This document shows, one piece after another, positions 12,138 through 20,737 of a stretch of DNA of 64,000 bases. A program made the translations under genes and the position numbers. Location of the stretch: the NCBI RefSeq assembly GCF_052857255.1, contig NC_135502.1, positions 152,465,868 through 152,529,867 on the forward strand, given 5' to 3'. The DNA comes from Amblyomma americanum. Lineage: Eukaryota; Arthropoda; Arachnida; Ixodida; Ixodidae. Each line of letters begins with the position of its first letter. Position 1 is the stretch's first letter. Under the pieces are notes generated by a model. That model did not search any database. It saw only the letters and a list, made by a program, of their open reading frames with translations, and was not told where the DNA came from.

Positions 12138-13229
12138 TGTGACGTTCCTTCTGTGTGCTACGAGGGTGCGCGTTCGACGGCGCGGCGTAGACGGAGCCCC
12201 CAGTGGCGGCGAAAGCACTCAAGGGAAAACAATTCAGCTGGAAGAGAGGAGAACGGCGACAGCCGGTCTCGTTTTGGAAGCAGCCAGCAGACATGTTTCT
12301 ACTGTATATGGCTGCAAGCAACTTGAGTGGGATTGCTTTCGGGCCTGCCGCCGCGGAGCGCACGGAGACGACCCAGGTGACAGCGGCATCATCAATTACC
12401 GAGCCATACTCGTTGAGAGTGAACGACCAGAACGAAGGGGTTTAAGCACAACCGGACCCCCTTTCCATAGTGTCGGCACGAGTCGAACGCCGCCGCCGCG
12501 GGGAGACGGGCGTTATCTTCCCCAATTGCCATGGCCGTCCAGGAGACAAAGGGGCCTCGTTTCGGCGGGCCTAGCCCCGTGGCAAGACGGCGGGCATCAT
12601 CAATCAACCCTTCCGAGCACATCCCAGGACAAGGGACCCCTTTCCCGGCCTTTTAGTGACCTCGCGTTCCGGCCTTGAGTGGCGAGTGTCATTTGATGGA
12701 GAACGGAGGTCGGTGACCCGCGGGAACCGTCAACCAGCCAGAGCGCGCCTTACCACAGCCGACGCTACCTCGACGACAACCTTCTTCCCTAGGACTCAAC
12801 ACCTGAGGGAGCGAGACCATAAGTGCGGTGGTGTGTTTGTGCGCCCAAGTGAAAGCCCTAGCCCCCCCCCCCCCCCCCGCCCCTCCGGCGTGGGCGTCCT
12901 CACCCTAGGGAGTGTGGGGATAAGAGGATATAAAAATCGACAAGGAGCACGGAAGAGAACGCTGAGGACGACATCATTCGCCAAGGGGGCCTTCAGCGCA
13001 GAAGCCCGACGGCGTGCAGCTTCTGCCAGCAACCGTTCGAGCTCAACTCCGGAGCCCCTCCATCGTCCCCATGAAGTCGTCGCCACGTAAGCTCGGACGC
13101 CCCAGCCTCTGATGTATAATCATAATCATGTGTAATTATTGAATATATCTGTTTGTTTAAACTGAGCCATACGGTGTCTCATTGCCTCTCCGTCCCGTGT
13201 GGACCTGCGCATTATGGGGGGTCATCACA
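12138..13229 (+). repeat. 5' LTR of gypsy-1
   Basis: 1,092 bp, TG...CA ends. It matches 19654-20733 along its full length; I count about ten differences in the first ~235 bases and fewer further on. A 17-base C-run (12862-12878) is shorter in the 3' copy. Confidence 0.95.
12929..12936 (+). promoter_or_regulatory. TATA box in 5' LTR
   Basis: TATAAAAA in the context GAGGATATAAAAATCGAC, kept at the same place in the 3' LTR (20434). Position in the right half of the LTR suits the retrotransposon promoter. Confidence 0.6.
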
Positions 13230-13230
13230 C

Positions 13231-13247
13231 TGGTGTCAGAAGTAGGG
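13231..13247 (+). promoter_or_regulatory. Primer binding site of gypsy-1
   Basis: TGGTGTCAGAAGTAGGG begins one base after the end of the 5' LTR and starts with TGG, the complement of a tRNA 3' CCA end. I did not identify which tRNA it matches. Confidence 0.7.
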
Positions 13248-13388
13248 TTTCAAAAGCAAATGTCCTCTGAATGCTGCGACATTCATGACTTCAAAATTGT
13301 AATCAAAAGGGAATCACAGTACTGATTGTGGGACTTTTACTCCCATTTGAGAGGCTTGAGGCACCGGAGGGCTTGAGTGAAAAATAAA

Positions 13389-14159
13389 ATGTCTGTATCT
13401 GAGGGAGCTCCCACTCCACAGCCGTCGCTCGGAGCAAGCATGCTGGCATTAGGAAGCGTCATTCCGACGTTTACAGGAGATAAGACAGGGGTTCCAATCT
13501 GCGATTTCTTTTCCATGCTAGAAGAGATTGGGAAAATGGGGGGATGGTCCGATGCTCAAATGCTGGGAATGGCGAGGTGTAATATGGCAGGAGCTGCTCA
13601 TGATTTTGCATGGCGAGACGAAAAAGTAAAATCCACAATATCATTTGCGGAATTTAAGAAGCTCGCGTTTGAGCATTTCGACACTGAACCACGTCACGTG
13701 CAGGTACAGAGGTTCCGTGACGCCGGACAGATGGTAGGGGAGGACGTGCGAACGTTTGCGTCGCGGCTTCAGCGCCTAGCACGCGATACGTTAAGCAGGG
13801 AGGAGGAAGGTGACCAGCTAAGGAAGAAATACGCGGAGGATCTACTTAAAGAGGAAATGACCGCTTTGTTCGTGGCTGGTCTGCAAGACCCCGTGCGCCG
13901 GTTCGTGCTCTCGCGCAAGCCGAGCAATTTCGACCAAGCCGTGGCGGCCGCATTGGATGAGGAACGAAATGAGGCGTTAACGACAGCCGCAGCGAGAGTA
14001 CGCGTCATAGAGAGAGCGGTGCTCAACCCTGAGGTTGCTCTCTTGACAGAGCGGTTAGATCGCTTAGAACAGATGCTATCTCAGCAGGTGGAACGCCAGG
14101 TTGAAGCGCGCGCTCAACAGCGCCCATTCGCTGGAAACCGGAGACCGCCACAAAGCTAG
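13389..14159 (+). CDS. Gypsy-1 Gag capsid domain
   Basis: Frame open from 13377; the first ATG of the frame is 13389 (MSVSEGAPTPQPSLG). The product of about 256 residues has the layout of a Ty3/gypsy capsid: an N-terminal stretch ending in IPTFTGDKTG, a central WSDAQMLGMARCNMAGAAHD block, an FKKLAFEHFDTEP helix region, QRFRDAGQMVGEDVRTFASR and a basic/charged C-terminus with a predicted coiled coil (EVALLTERLDRLEQMLSQQV). It forms the particle shell of the retrotransposon. The frame ends at TAG 14157, yet the nucleocapsid knuckle lies downstream in the same frame, so the stop probably truncates a longer Gag-Pol. Confidence 0.85.
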   Translation: MSVSEGAPTPQPSLGASMLALGSVIPTFTGDKTGVPICDFFSMLEEIGKMGGWSDAQMLGMARCNMAGAAHDFAWRDEKVKSTISFAEFKKLAFEHFDTEPRHVQVQRFRDAGQMVGEDVRTFASRLQRLARDTLSREEEGDQLRKKYAEDLLKEEMTALFVAGLQDPVRRFVLSRKPSNFDQAVAAALDEERNEALTTAAARVRVIERAVLNPEVALLTERLDRLEQMLSQQVERQVEARAQQRPFAGNRRPPQS

Positions 14160-14282
14160 AGGCGCGGTATGCGAGATTTTGAAGAAATCGTATGCTTCGC
14201 TTGCCAGGGTCGCGGACACATCGCCAGGTTCTGCCAAAACGTGCGCCGTGGGGAGCCACAAAGAGAAGCAGGCGAGACGCCC
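14160..14282 (+). pseudogene. Gypsy-1 nucleocapsid CCHC zinc knuckle
   Basis: In the same frame as the capsid, after TAG 14157. It contains CFACQGRGHIARFC at 14193-14234, a perfect C-x2-C-x4-H-x4-C knuckle, which binds the element RNA. It is followed by TAA at 14283. Both stops are in one frame, so the segment is read only if they are suppressed or are mutations. Confidence 0.85.
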
Positions 14283-14285
14283 TAA

Positions 14286-14748
14286 GCAAGCCTACAGCGG
14301 GGCTCCAGATACCGAGACAAAAAACTAGATAGTCCTCCCCATCCTGAGGAGCATGGGGAGGGAGCAGTGGATGATGTGGTGGTAGTTTGTGTGGCCGACG
14401 AGGCTTGCCCTGTTGTGCGTTGCAAGTTAAATGGTTTTTGCATGGAATTGTTGATAGATACGGGGTCAAAGGTGACATTGCTTAAGGAGAGCAGTTTTAA
14501 CACGCTTCGAAGGAAGGGGGACCGCGAGGTGCTGGAAGTGTCTGGTGGTATGGCAACCAAATTTGTAGGCATAACGGGGGATCCTCTTGGCATAAGTGGA
14601 CTCTACCGGTTACACTTCTCTCTCGGCGGAATTGCATTGGAGCACCCCTGATACGTATGCCCGGACACGGTGTCTCTGCCAAACGGAGTGTCAGGTATAT
14701 TAGGGCAGGATTTTTTGAGAAAAGGGAAGGTAGTAGTCTCATTCTCTT
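14286..14748 (+). pseudogene. Gypsy-1 aspartic protease
   Basis: Retropepsin that processes Gag-Pol. The catalytic triplet DTG is at 14457-14465 in MELLIDTGSKVTLL, and the second conserved block (ILGQDFLRKG, about 14697-14727) closes the fold. Same frame as Gag. Interrupted by TGA 14649 and TAG 14748; active-site residues are intact. Confidence 0.85.
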
Positions 14749-14750
14749 AG

Positions 14751-15113
14751 GAAGAGGTTAATGGGGGCGGCTCAAAAGTTCCGTTTTTGAACAGGAGAGG
14801 GGCTGAGATTCGCATTACCGATATTGACACCCGTCAAACAGTGGGATCATTGGAGAAGGTATATTCGCGGGTTGCCGTCAGGCTGGTCGATGAGGCGGTC
14901 ATCCTTCCTTGGTCGGAGCACATTTTGTACGCGTTTGTGCCATCAGATGTAGAGAGGGGCGCCGTGGGAGTGCTTGAGCCGGTCGACTCTCTCAGCAATG
15001 GCCTGAAGGCAGCCGCGTGCCTCGTGACAGTTAATGACGCCCACAGAGTGCCCCTACGGGTGGTTAACTGTAGCCAGCAGCCACTGAGCCTTCCCAAGAA
15101 CAAAACATTGGCT
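14751..15113 (+). pseudogene. Gypsy-1 protease-RT linker
   Basis: Open from 14751, including 14787-15113 (DTRQTVGSLEKVYSRVAV ... NCSQQPLSLPKNKTLA). This is the spacer between protease and RT in gypsy polyproteins; the NCS..P..L pattern before RT is common there. The TAA at 15114 is made by the PLE insertion junction, not by the gypsy element. Confidence 0.75.
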
Positions 15114-15114
15114 T
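15106..15114 (+). repeat. PLE target-site duplication, left
   Basis: CATTGGCTT, repeated at 16055-16063. Confidence 0.8.
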
Positions 15115-15232
15115 AAAGTGAAGTCGAGAGTTGGACGAAAACTCGTCTGGTCGGGGACGATCATAATAAAACTTAAAAAGAGGACGCCGACCAGAAGTAA
15201 AAACCGAAAAAAAAACAACAAAATGACGTTTC

Positions 15233-15250
15233 GGCTCCCGTACGGGAGCC
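15233..15250 (-). ncRNA. Palindromic stem with hammerhead-like context in PLE 3' region
   Basis: GGCTCCCGTACGGGAGCC is a perfect 18-base palindrome; on the minus strand it is followed at once by GAAACGTC and preceded by TTGTGAACAA. Stem II plus GAAAC is the layout of the hammerhead ribozymes known in PLE pseudo-LTRs, but the CUGAUGA box is not conserved, so activity is doubtful. Confidence 0.4.
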
Positions 15251-15494
15251 TTGTTCACAATGAGAAGGATTAGAATGTGCAACAGGATTCAATACGTTTG
15301 AAAAGAGGGCGCAGGGAGCGTGCGTATACAGGAGTTAGATTTCCAGTGTTGCGATTGAGGGTGCAATTAGTCGTTTAATGAATAATGATTCGAGGTGAAG
15401 GCGTACGGTACAGATTCTTTTCAGTTGCCAGCACGTGTGCCCCACCCCAGTCAATATCGTGGCCAGTTGATACGGAGTGTTCGGCGATAGCATT

Positions 15495-16054
15495 AGAGTT
15501 CACTTTTTTGTTTTTAAGTCATTACAATGTTCTTTTAGGCGTCTATTAAAATCACCAGTCTCGCCGATGTAGACGCTGTCACAATTAGAGCAGGGGACGC
15601 TGTAAACAACGCCAGGGTACTTTTATTTGGGGAGAACGTCTTTGACGTTAACCAGCGCATGCCGAAGTTTCCTTGTGGGGACATGGGCAACGTGAACTTG
15701 GAATTTGCGCAGAATACGCGCCAAGGCTTCGCTTATTCCAGGTGTGTAGGGAACAGCGGCACGTTTCAGAGGGGACAACACTAGATTTTCGCGTGTCGGG
15801 CAAGATAACTGCTTTTCAGCGGATGCCACAAAAGCAGCTGGGTACTCGTTTCGCGCGAGTTCTTGCCGTACAGTACCAAAGTCGAACGCCCGATCTTCAG
15901 GAAAACTGCATATGCGTTCAGCGCGTTTGAACAAGGTTGTGGCAACAGATTTCTTTTGATTAGCCGGGTGCACAGATTTGAAGTTAAGGTATCTTCCGGT
16001 GTGAGTGGGTTTCCTGTAGACGCTGAATGATAGCTTTTCACTGTTTCGTTTTAC
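15495..16054 (-). pseudogene. PLE RT C-terminus plus GIY-YIG endonuclease
   Basis: Read on the minus strand. The first part (16054 to about 15800) has SFSVYRKPTHTGRYLNFKS and a KKSVATTLFKRA segment, the conserved end of Penelope RT. The next part has PYTPGISEALARILRKF and VAHVPTRKLRHAL, the linker that precedes the nuclease. The endonuclease follows across a one-base frame break near 15625: VVYSVPC, CDSVYIGET and RRLKEH (about 15625-15510), the GIY-YIG signature with G of GIY changed to V. The N-terminal RT including catalytic Asp residues is missing. Retrotransposition enzyme, inactive here. Confidence 0.88.
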
Positions 16055-16063
16055 CATTGGCTT
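16055..16063 (+). repeat. PLE target-site duplication, right
   Basis: CATTGGCTT, identical to 15106-15114. Confidence 0.8.
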
Positions 16064-17522
16064 TCTTCACATCTGCGATAGAGAAACGTGAGCCCACCGA
16101 TACGGTACTCGCAACTGTAGAGCATGCTAGTCCTTCGGCTGCTCCAAAGGTGTCGTTCGATCTTTCTCACGTAAAATCCAGGGAGAGGGAGGCTCTGGCT
16201 GGTTTGCTGAACGACTACTCGGAGGTATTCGCCGCGTCCAACCTGGATTTGGGCTGCTGTGGCGTTATAAAGCACAGGATAGAAACCGGCACTTCATCGC
16301 CCGTTTACCAGCGTGCGTACAGGATTCCTTACTCCCAACGTGAGGAGATGGAGCGGCAGGTGCAGGACCTGATTGATCGCGGCATTGTCGAACACTCAAA
16401 GTCGCCCTGGGGAGCACCAGCACTATTGGTGGAAAAACCAGATGGCTCGTATCGATTGGTAGTGGACTACCGCAAACTAAATGCCGTAACTCGCATCGAT
16501 CCATACCCCATCCCCAATATACAGGAGACGCTTTCTCAGCTGGGCTCTGCCAGGTACTTCACGGTAGTGGACATGGCGGCGGGATTCTGGCAGATAGCAA
16601 TGGATCCGGCAGATGCCGAGAAAACGGCATTCAACACGCCCTCAGCGCACTATGAATGGAAAAGAATGCCGATGGGTTTGGCCAACAGCCCTGCTGTCTG
16701 GCAGAGAACCGCTGATGTTATCCTGGCAGGTCTTCTGGGGAGGCTGTGCTTCGTGTATATGGATGACATAATCATATACAGTGACAGTTTTGAGAACCAT
16801 TTGCGCGATATTGAGCAGGTTTTGGTGCGACTAAGAGGAGCTGGTCTCAAGCTGAAGCCGTCTAAGTGCCAATTCCTCAAAAACGAGGTGAAATACCTCG
16901 GGCACGTTGTTTCAGCTGACGGCGTGCGACCGGACCCTGAGAAACTAAGGTGTGTCGCGGATTTTCCATCACCGACTAGCGTCCGGCAGGTCCGGCAATT
17001 TCTCGGCCTGATCGGTTACTACCGAAGGCACATAGAGGAGTTCGCCAAGCTCACTAAGCCGCTCACCGCCTTAACAGCCAAAAATGTCGCCTTTCGATGG
17101 GACGAAAACGCGGAGGATGCTTTTGGGGCCCTGAAAAGGAAGCTAATGAGTGCACCGCTGTTGCGCCACCCAGATTTTAATTTGCCCTTCGTTATGACCA
17201 AAGATGCGTCAAAGTTCGCAGTTGGTGCCGTGCTATCTCAGGTTATCGAGGGCAAAGAACGTCCCGTTGCTTTTGCTAGCCGACAGCTGAGCCCCACAGA
17301 GCAAAAGTACGGAGCTACGGAAAGGGAGTGCCTCGCCGTTGTCTGGGCAGTAAAGTACTTCAGATGCTACCTTTACGGCCGCAAATTCAAGCTAGTCACA
17401 GACTGCCATCCTCTGAAATGGGTGATGAGTGTCAGGGACCCTAGCTCGCGACTCGCTAGATGGAATCTACACCTGCAGGAATACTGCTTTGAAGTTGAGC
17501 ACAAGTCAGGAAAATACATCTG
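16064..17522 (+). CDS. Gypsy-1 reverse transcriptase and RNase H
   Basis: Open frame of about 490 codons after the PLE. RT: spacer with HRIETGTSSPVYQRAYRIPY, then DLIDRGIVEHSKSPWGAPA, LVVDYRKLNAVT, FTVVDMAAGFWQIAM, and the catalytic YMDD at 16756-16767 (FVYMDDIIIYS), then KYLGHVVSADGV. RNase H begins near MTKDASKFAVGAVLSQ (first catalytic Asp kept), with the acidic RECLAVVWAV and VTDCHPLKW blocks. It copies the element RNA into DNA in the particle. All key residues are present. The frame ends at TGA 17521 because of a one-base shift; the next frame continues the expected NADALSR motif. Confidence 0.93.
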
Positions 17523-18752
17523 AATGCTGATGCACTCAGCCGCACAGCTGCCGTGGCAGCTATAGATGAGTTTGTCCCCGTAGTCGACCCCGCCGAATTA
17601 CGCACAGAGCAGTGCAAAGATCGTGACCTGAAGCGAATAATCGAAAGCTTAGAGGGCGCACCGTCTCACCCCGAACAGCTAGGTTATCTCATTGGCAAAG
17701 ACGGCACCCTGTGTCGGCGCACAAGGCCAACCAGGAAAGGGAGACCAGAGAAAACCGCTTGGGAGAGAGTCGTCATACCTCGGTCGTGGACAGAAAGGGT
17801 TCTTCGCGCGTTTCACTATGCGCCATGCGCCGGTCATTTTGGCGTAGCGAAGACACGCAGGCGTGTGGAGCGTTTGTACTTTTTTAGTGGCATGCGACAG
17901 GATGTTAGAGACTACTGTGCGAAGTGTCATTCCTTTCTCGAAAGAAAAACACCCAAGGGACGAAAACCAGCTCCAATTCAGCCGTTCCCTGAGGTTTCGG
18001 CTCCCTTCGAGCGGACAGGTATGGACATAATGGGCCCATTGCCCACGACCACTTCCGGAAACAAGTACATTTTAGTATTGGTCGATCACCTTTCAAAATA
18101 CGCGGAAGCGGTAGCACTCCCAGATCAGACGGCAGACACGGTTGCAAGAGCATTTGTCGAACAGATCGTGCTCCGACATGGACCCCCGAGGCAACTCTTG
18201 ACAGATCGGGGAACGAACTTCGTGTCGCAGCTAATGAGGAGAGTTTGCGAGCTGCTTAAGATCGCTAAGAAGCAGACAACACCGTACCATCCGGCTTGCA
18301 ACGGCGCGGTGGAGCGACTGAACCAAACCGTGGCCGGGTTCCTGTCGCATTTTGTTTCGCGCGACCAGCGGTACTGGGACTTGTGGCTCCCGTATGCAAT
18401 GTTTGCCTACAATTCCGCAGCACACGAGAGCACGCGCGAATCGCCATTCTTTCTTCTCTACGGCCGAGACCCGGACCAGCCTAGTGAAGTGCCAGAGGGC
18501 CCCCGTCGTGTCCCATACGCTTCACTGGACGACTATAAGGTTGAGCTAGAATCGCGCTTGCAAGTGGCGAGGGACATCGCAAAGGAGGCCTTAAAGAAAG
18601 CGGCGAAGCGCGGGAAGGAGGTGCACGATCGCAGTTCTAGAGACGCGCCGTTTGATGTGGGGGACAGCGTGTACATTGAAAACTGCCAAAGGCAGATTGG
18701 GCTAGCTCGTAAGTTCCAGACGAAGTGGAGAGGACCGTGCGAGGTTGTCTAG
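17523..18752 (+). CDS. Gypsy-1 integrase
   Basis: Frame 0, joined to the RNase H end by a one-base shift (NADALSR at about 17524). The N-terminal zinc domain has the H-H-C-C pattern (CAGHFGVAKT ... CAKCHSF). The core has Asp in GMDIMGPLP, Asp in LLTDRGTNF and Glu in CNGAVERLNQT, the full D,D-35-E set. YHPACNGAVERLN and SPFFLLYGRDP follow. The C-terminal domain (FDVGDSVYIE ... FQTKWRGPCEVV) stops at TAG 18750, which looks like a mutation because the same frame stays open beyond it. It inserts the cDNA into the genome. Confidence 0.92.
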   Translation, partial: NADALSRTAAVAAIDEFVPVVDPAELRTEQCKDRDLKRIIESLEGAPSHPEQLGYLIGKDGTLCRRTRPTRKGRPEKTAWERVVIPRSWTERVLRAFHYAPCAGHFGVAKTRRRVERLYFFSGMRQDVRDYCAKCHSFLERKTPKGRKPAPIQPFPEVSAPFERTGMDIMGPLPTTTSGNKYILVLVDHLSKYAEAVALPDQTADTVARAFVEQIVLRHGPPRQLLTDRGTNFVSQLMRRVCELLKIAKKQTTPYHPACNGAVERLNQTVAGFLSHFVSRDQRYWDLWLPYAMFAYNSAAHESTRESPFFLLYGRDPDQPSEVPEGPRRVPYASLDDYKVELESRLQVARDIAKEALKKAAKRGKEVHDRSSRDAPFDVGDSVYIENCQRQIGLARKFQTKWRGPCEVV

Positions 18753-19160
18753 AAGCTTTCTCCGGTAAACTTCAGAGTCCGAGACGTGAACCGGCGCTTG
18801 ATAAGGATACACGCAAATCGCCTGAAGTCGGCACCGGTTCAGTATTCACGAAATGAGGAAAGGGAAAGCGCGGATTTTGATGGGGACAGAAGTGAAGCGG
18901 AGCGCGCAGATAGTTCGCAAGAAACGCCCTCTCCTGCATTTGTTCGGCAGCCGCCAGAGGTGACGGCCGGAATTCCACCGGATTTACTTCATGCATTGCT
19001 AGAAGAAGAAGCGCGCGAGGTTGCCGCGCAGATAACGCCAGGAGAGGCTCCTGCCACGAGCCCTCGCGAGTCCCAAAGCAGACAAAGGGTCACAGACTTA
19101 CTTAGTATGACTCATGAAGGCCGATATCCGCTGCAAAATCGGAAAGCTAAGTCGGACTAA
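18753..19160 (+). pseudogene. Gypsy-1 integrase C-terminal tail
   Basis: Same frame as the integrase, after TAG 18750: VNFRVRDVNRRLIRIHANRL completes the integrase C-terminal module, then an acidic and proline-rich tail (EERESADFDGDRSEAERAD) to TAA 19158. No chromodomain or envelope features seen. Confidence 0.75.
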
Positions 19161-19653
19161 TGGCGTAAACAGAGCGGAGTTGTGAACTGGTTAGAATTGT
19201 GTAATGCCGCAGCTCATAACATTGATATGTGCTTATGTGTTAAGTTATCGGAGTTGGTAGTTAAACCTTTCTGTCATTAAGTAACACCTTCACAGGAGAG
19301 CATGCGGAGCGCATGCAGAACCTGCCCTACTTCCTTTCGTTGTCTATATTTTTGTCTGCGCCGTGATCGTGCTAGAAGTGGGAGCTCCTTTGTAACTGTG
19401 GTAAATTTATTTCGTCCAGTTTTGACTAGAAAGGAGAGGCTTGGGTGCTGAGTTTCATGTTTATCTGTAAAAGAAGATCAGTGCTGCCCCTGGAGACGCC
19501 AGTTATGACAGCGGAGGCATATGGTGTTGTGCAGAGGTGTTGAGTGCAGCGAAAAGTGTTTTGTCGGACGCACTGTGCGAGGCGATTCAGAAAGACAAGG
19601 GGAGCTGCATGGACTCAAATGTTCGGAGAACATTCTTCTGGAGGGTGAGCGAG
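19161..19653. other. Gypsy-1 3' non-coding region
   Basis: About 490 bases between the last coding frame and the 3' LTR. Purine-rich stretches (for example GAAAGGAGAGG near 19430 and GGAGGGTGAGCGAG at the LTR edge) could hold the polypurine tract; none is a clear match. Confidence 0.5.
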
Positions 19654-20733
19654 TGTGACGTTCCTTGTGTGTGCTACGAGGGTCTGCGTTCGACGGCACG
19701 GCGTAGACGGAGCCCCGAGTGGCGGCGAAAGGACTCAAGGGAAAACAATTCAGCTGGAAGAGAGGAGAACGGCGACAGCCGGTCTCGTTTTGGAAGCAGC
19801 GAGCAGACATGTTTCTACTGTATATGGCTGCAAGCAACTTGAGTGGGATTGCTTTCGGCCTGCCGCCGTGGACCGCACGGAGACGACCCAGGTGACAGCG
19901 GCATCATCAATTACCGAGCCATACTCGTTGAGAGTGAGCGACCAGAAAGAAGGGGTTTAAGCACAACCGGACCCCCTTTCCATAGTGTCGGCACGAGTCG
20001 AACGCCGCCGCCGCGGGGAGACGGGCGTTATCTTCCCCAATTGCCATGGCCGTCCCGGGGACAAAGGGGCCTCATTTCGGCGGGCCTGGCCCCGTGGCAA
20101 GACGGCGGGCATCATCAATCAACCCTTCCGAGCACATCCCAGGACAAGGGACCACTTTCCCGGCCTTTTAGTGACCTCGCGTTCCGGCCTTGAGTGGCGA
20201 GTGTCATTTGATGGAGAACGGAGGTCGGTGACCCGCGGGAACCGTCAACCAGCCAGAGCGCGCCTTACCACAGCCGACGCTACCTCGACGACAACCTTCT
20301 TCCCTCGGACTCAACACGTGATGGGGGCGAGACCATAAGTGCGGTGGTGTGTTTGTGCGCCCAAGTGAAAGCCCTAGGCCCCCCCCCCTCCGGCGTGGGC
20401 GTCCTCACCCTAGGGAGTGTGGGGATAAGAGGATATAAAAATCGACAAGGAGCAGGGAAGAGAACGCTGAGGACGACATCGTTCGCCAAGGGGGCCTTCA
20501 GCGCCGAAGCCCGACGGCGTGCAGCTTCTGCCAGCAACCGTTAGAGCTCAACTCCGGAGCCCCTCCATCGTCCCCATGAAGTCTTCGGCACGTAAGCTCG
20601 GACGCCCCAGCCTCTGATGTATAATCATAATCATGAGTAATTATTGAATATATCTGTTTGTTTAAACTGAGCCATACTGTGTCTCATTGCCTCTCCGTCC
20701 CGTGTGGACCTCTGCATTATGGGGGTCATCACA
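19654..20733 (+). repeat. 3' LTR of gypsy-1
   Basis: 1,080 bp with the same TGTGACG start and TCATCACA end as the 5' LTR. It keeps the TATA box at 20434 and the duplicated terminal region TGAATATATCTGTTTG. Confidence 0.95.
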
Positions 20734-20737
20734 GCAC
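20734..20737 (+). repeat. Gypsy-1 target-site duplication, right
   Basis: GCAC, matching 12134-12137. Confidence 0.8.

Larger units (their letters stand above)
15115..16054 (-). mobile_element. 5'-truncated Penelope-like element nested in gypsy-1
   Basis: A 940-bp insert between copies of CATTGGCTT. Its minus strand encodes the end of a Penelope-type RT and a GIY-YIG endonuclease, then a 3' region with a perfect 18-base palindrome (15233-15250) followed by GAAAC. Removing the insert and one TSD makes the gypsy frame continuous from linker to RT, which confirms the boundaries. This nesting dates the PLE after gypsy-1. Confidence 0.9.
12138..20733 (+). mobile_element. Complete Ty3/gypsy LTR retrotransposon (gypsy-1)
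   Basis: Two LTRs of about 1.09 kb start with TGTGACGTTCC and end with GTCATCACA, flanked by GCAC on both sides. A primer binding site follows the 5' LTR. The internal order is capsid, CCHC knuckle, aspartic protease, reverse transcriptase, RNase H, integrase, which is the Ty3/gypsy order. No envelope gene was seen; the post-integrase frame (18753-19160) is a hydrophilic tail. The copy is dead: four in-frame stops before RT (14157, 14283, 14649, 14748), a PLE insertion at 15115-16054, a frameshift near 17520 and a stop at 18750. Confidence 0.95.

Noticed and set aside
12124..13090. Several 76-184 codon frames within the LTRs of gypsy-1
   Set aside because: They lie in the LTR, are repeated in the 3' LTR and have no domain; GC-rich LTR sequence gives long chance frames.
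18753..19160. Envelope gene of gypsy-1
   Set aside because: No signal peptide, membrane segment or fusion-like region; it continues the integrase frame.
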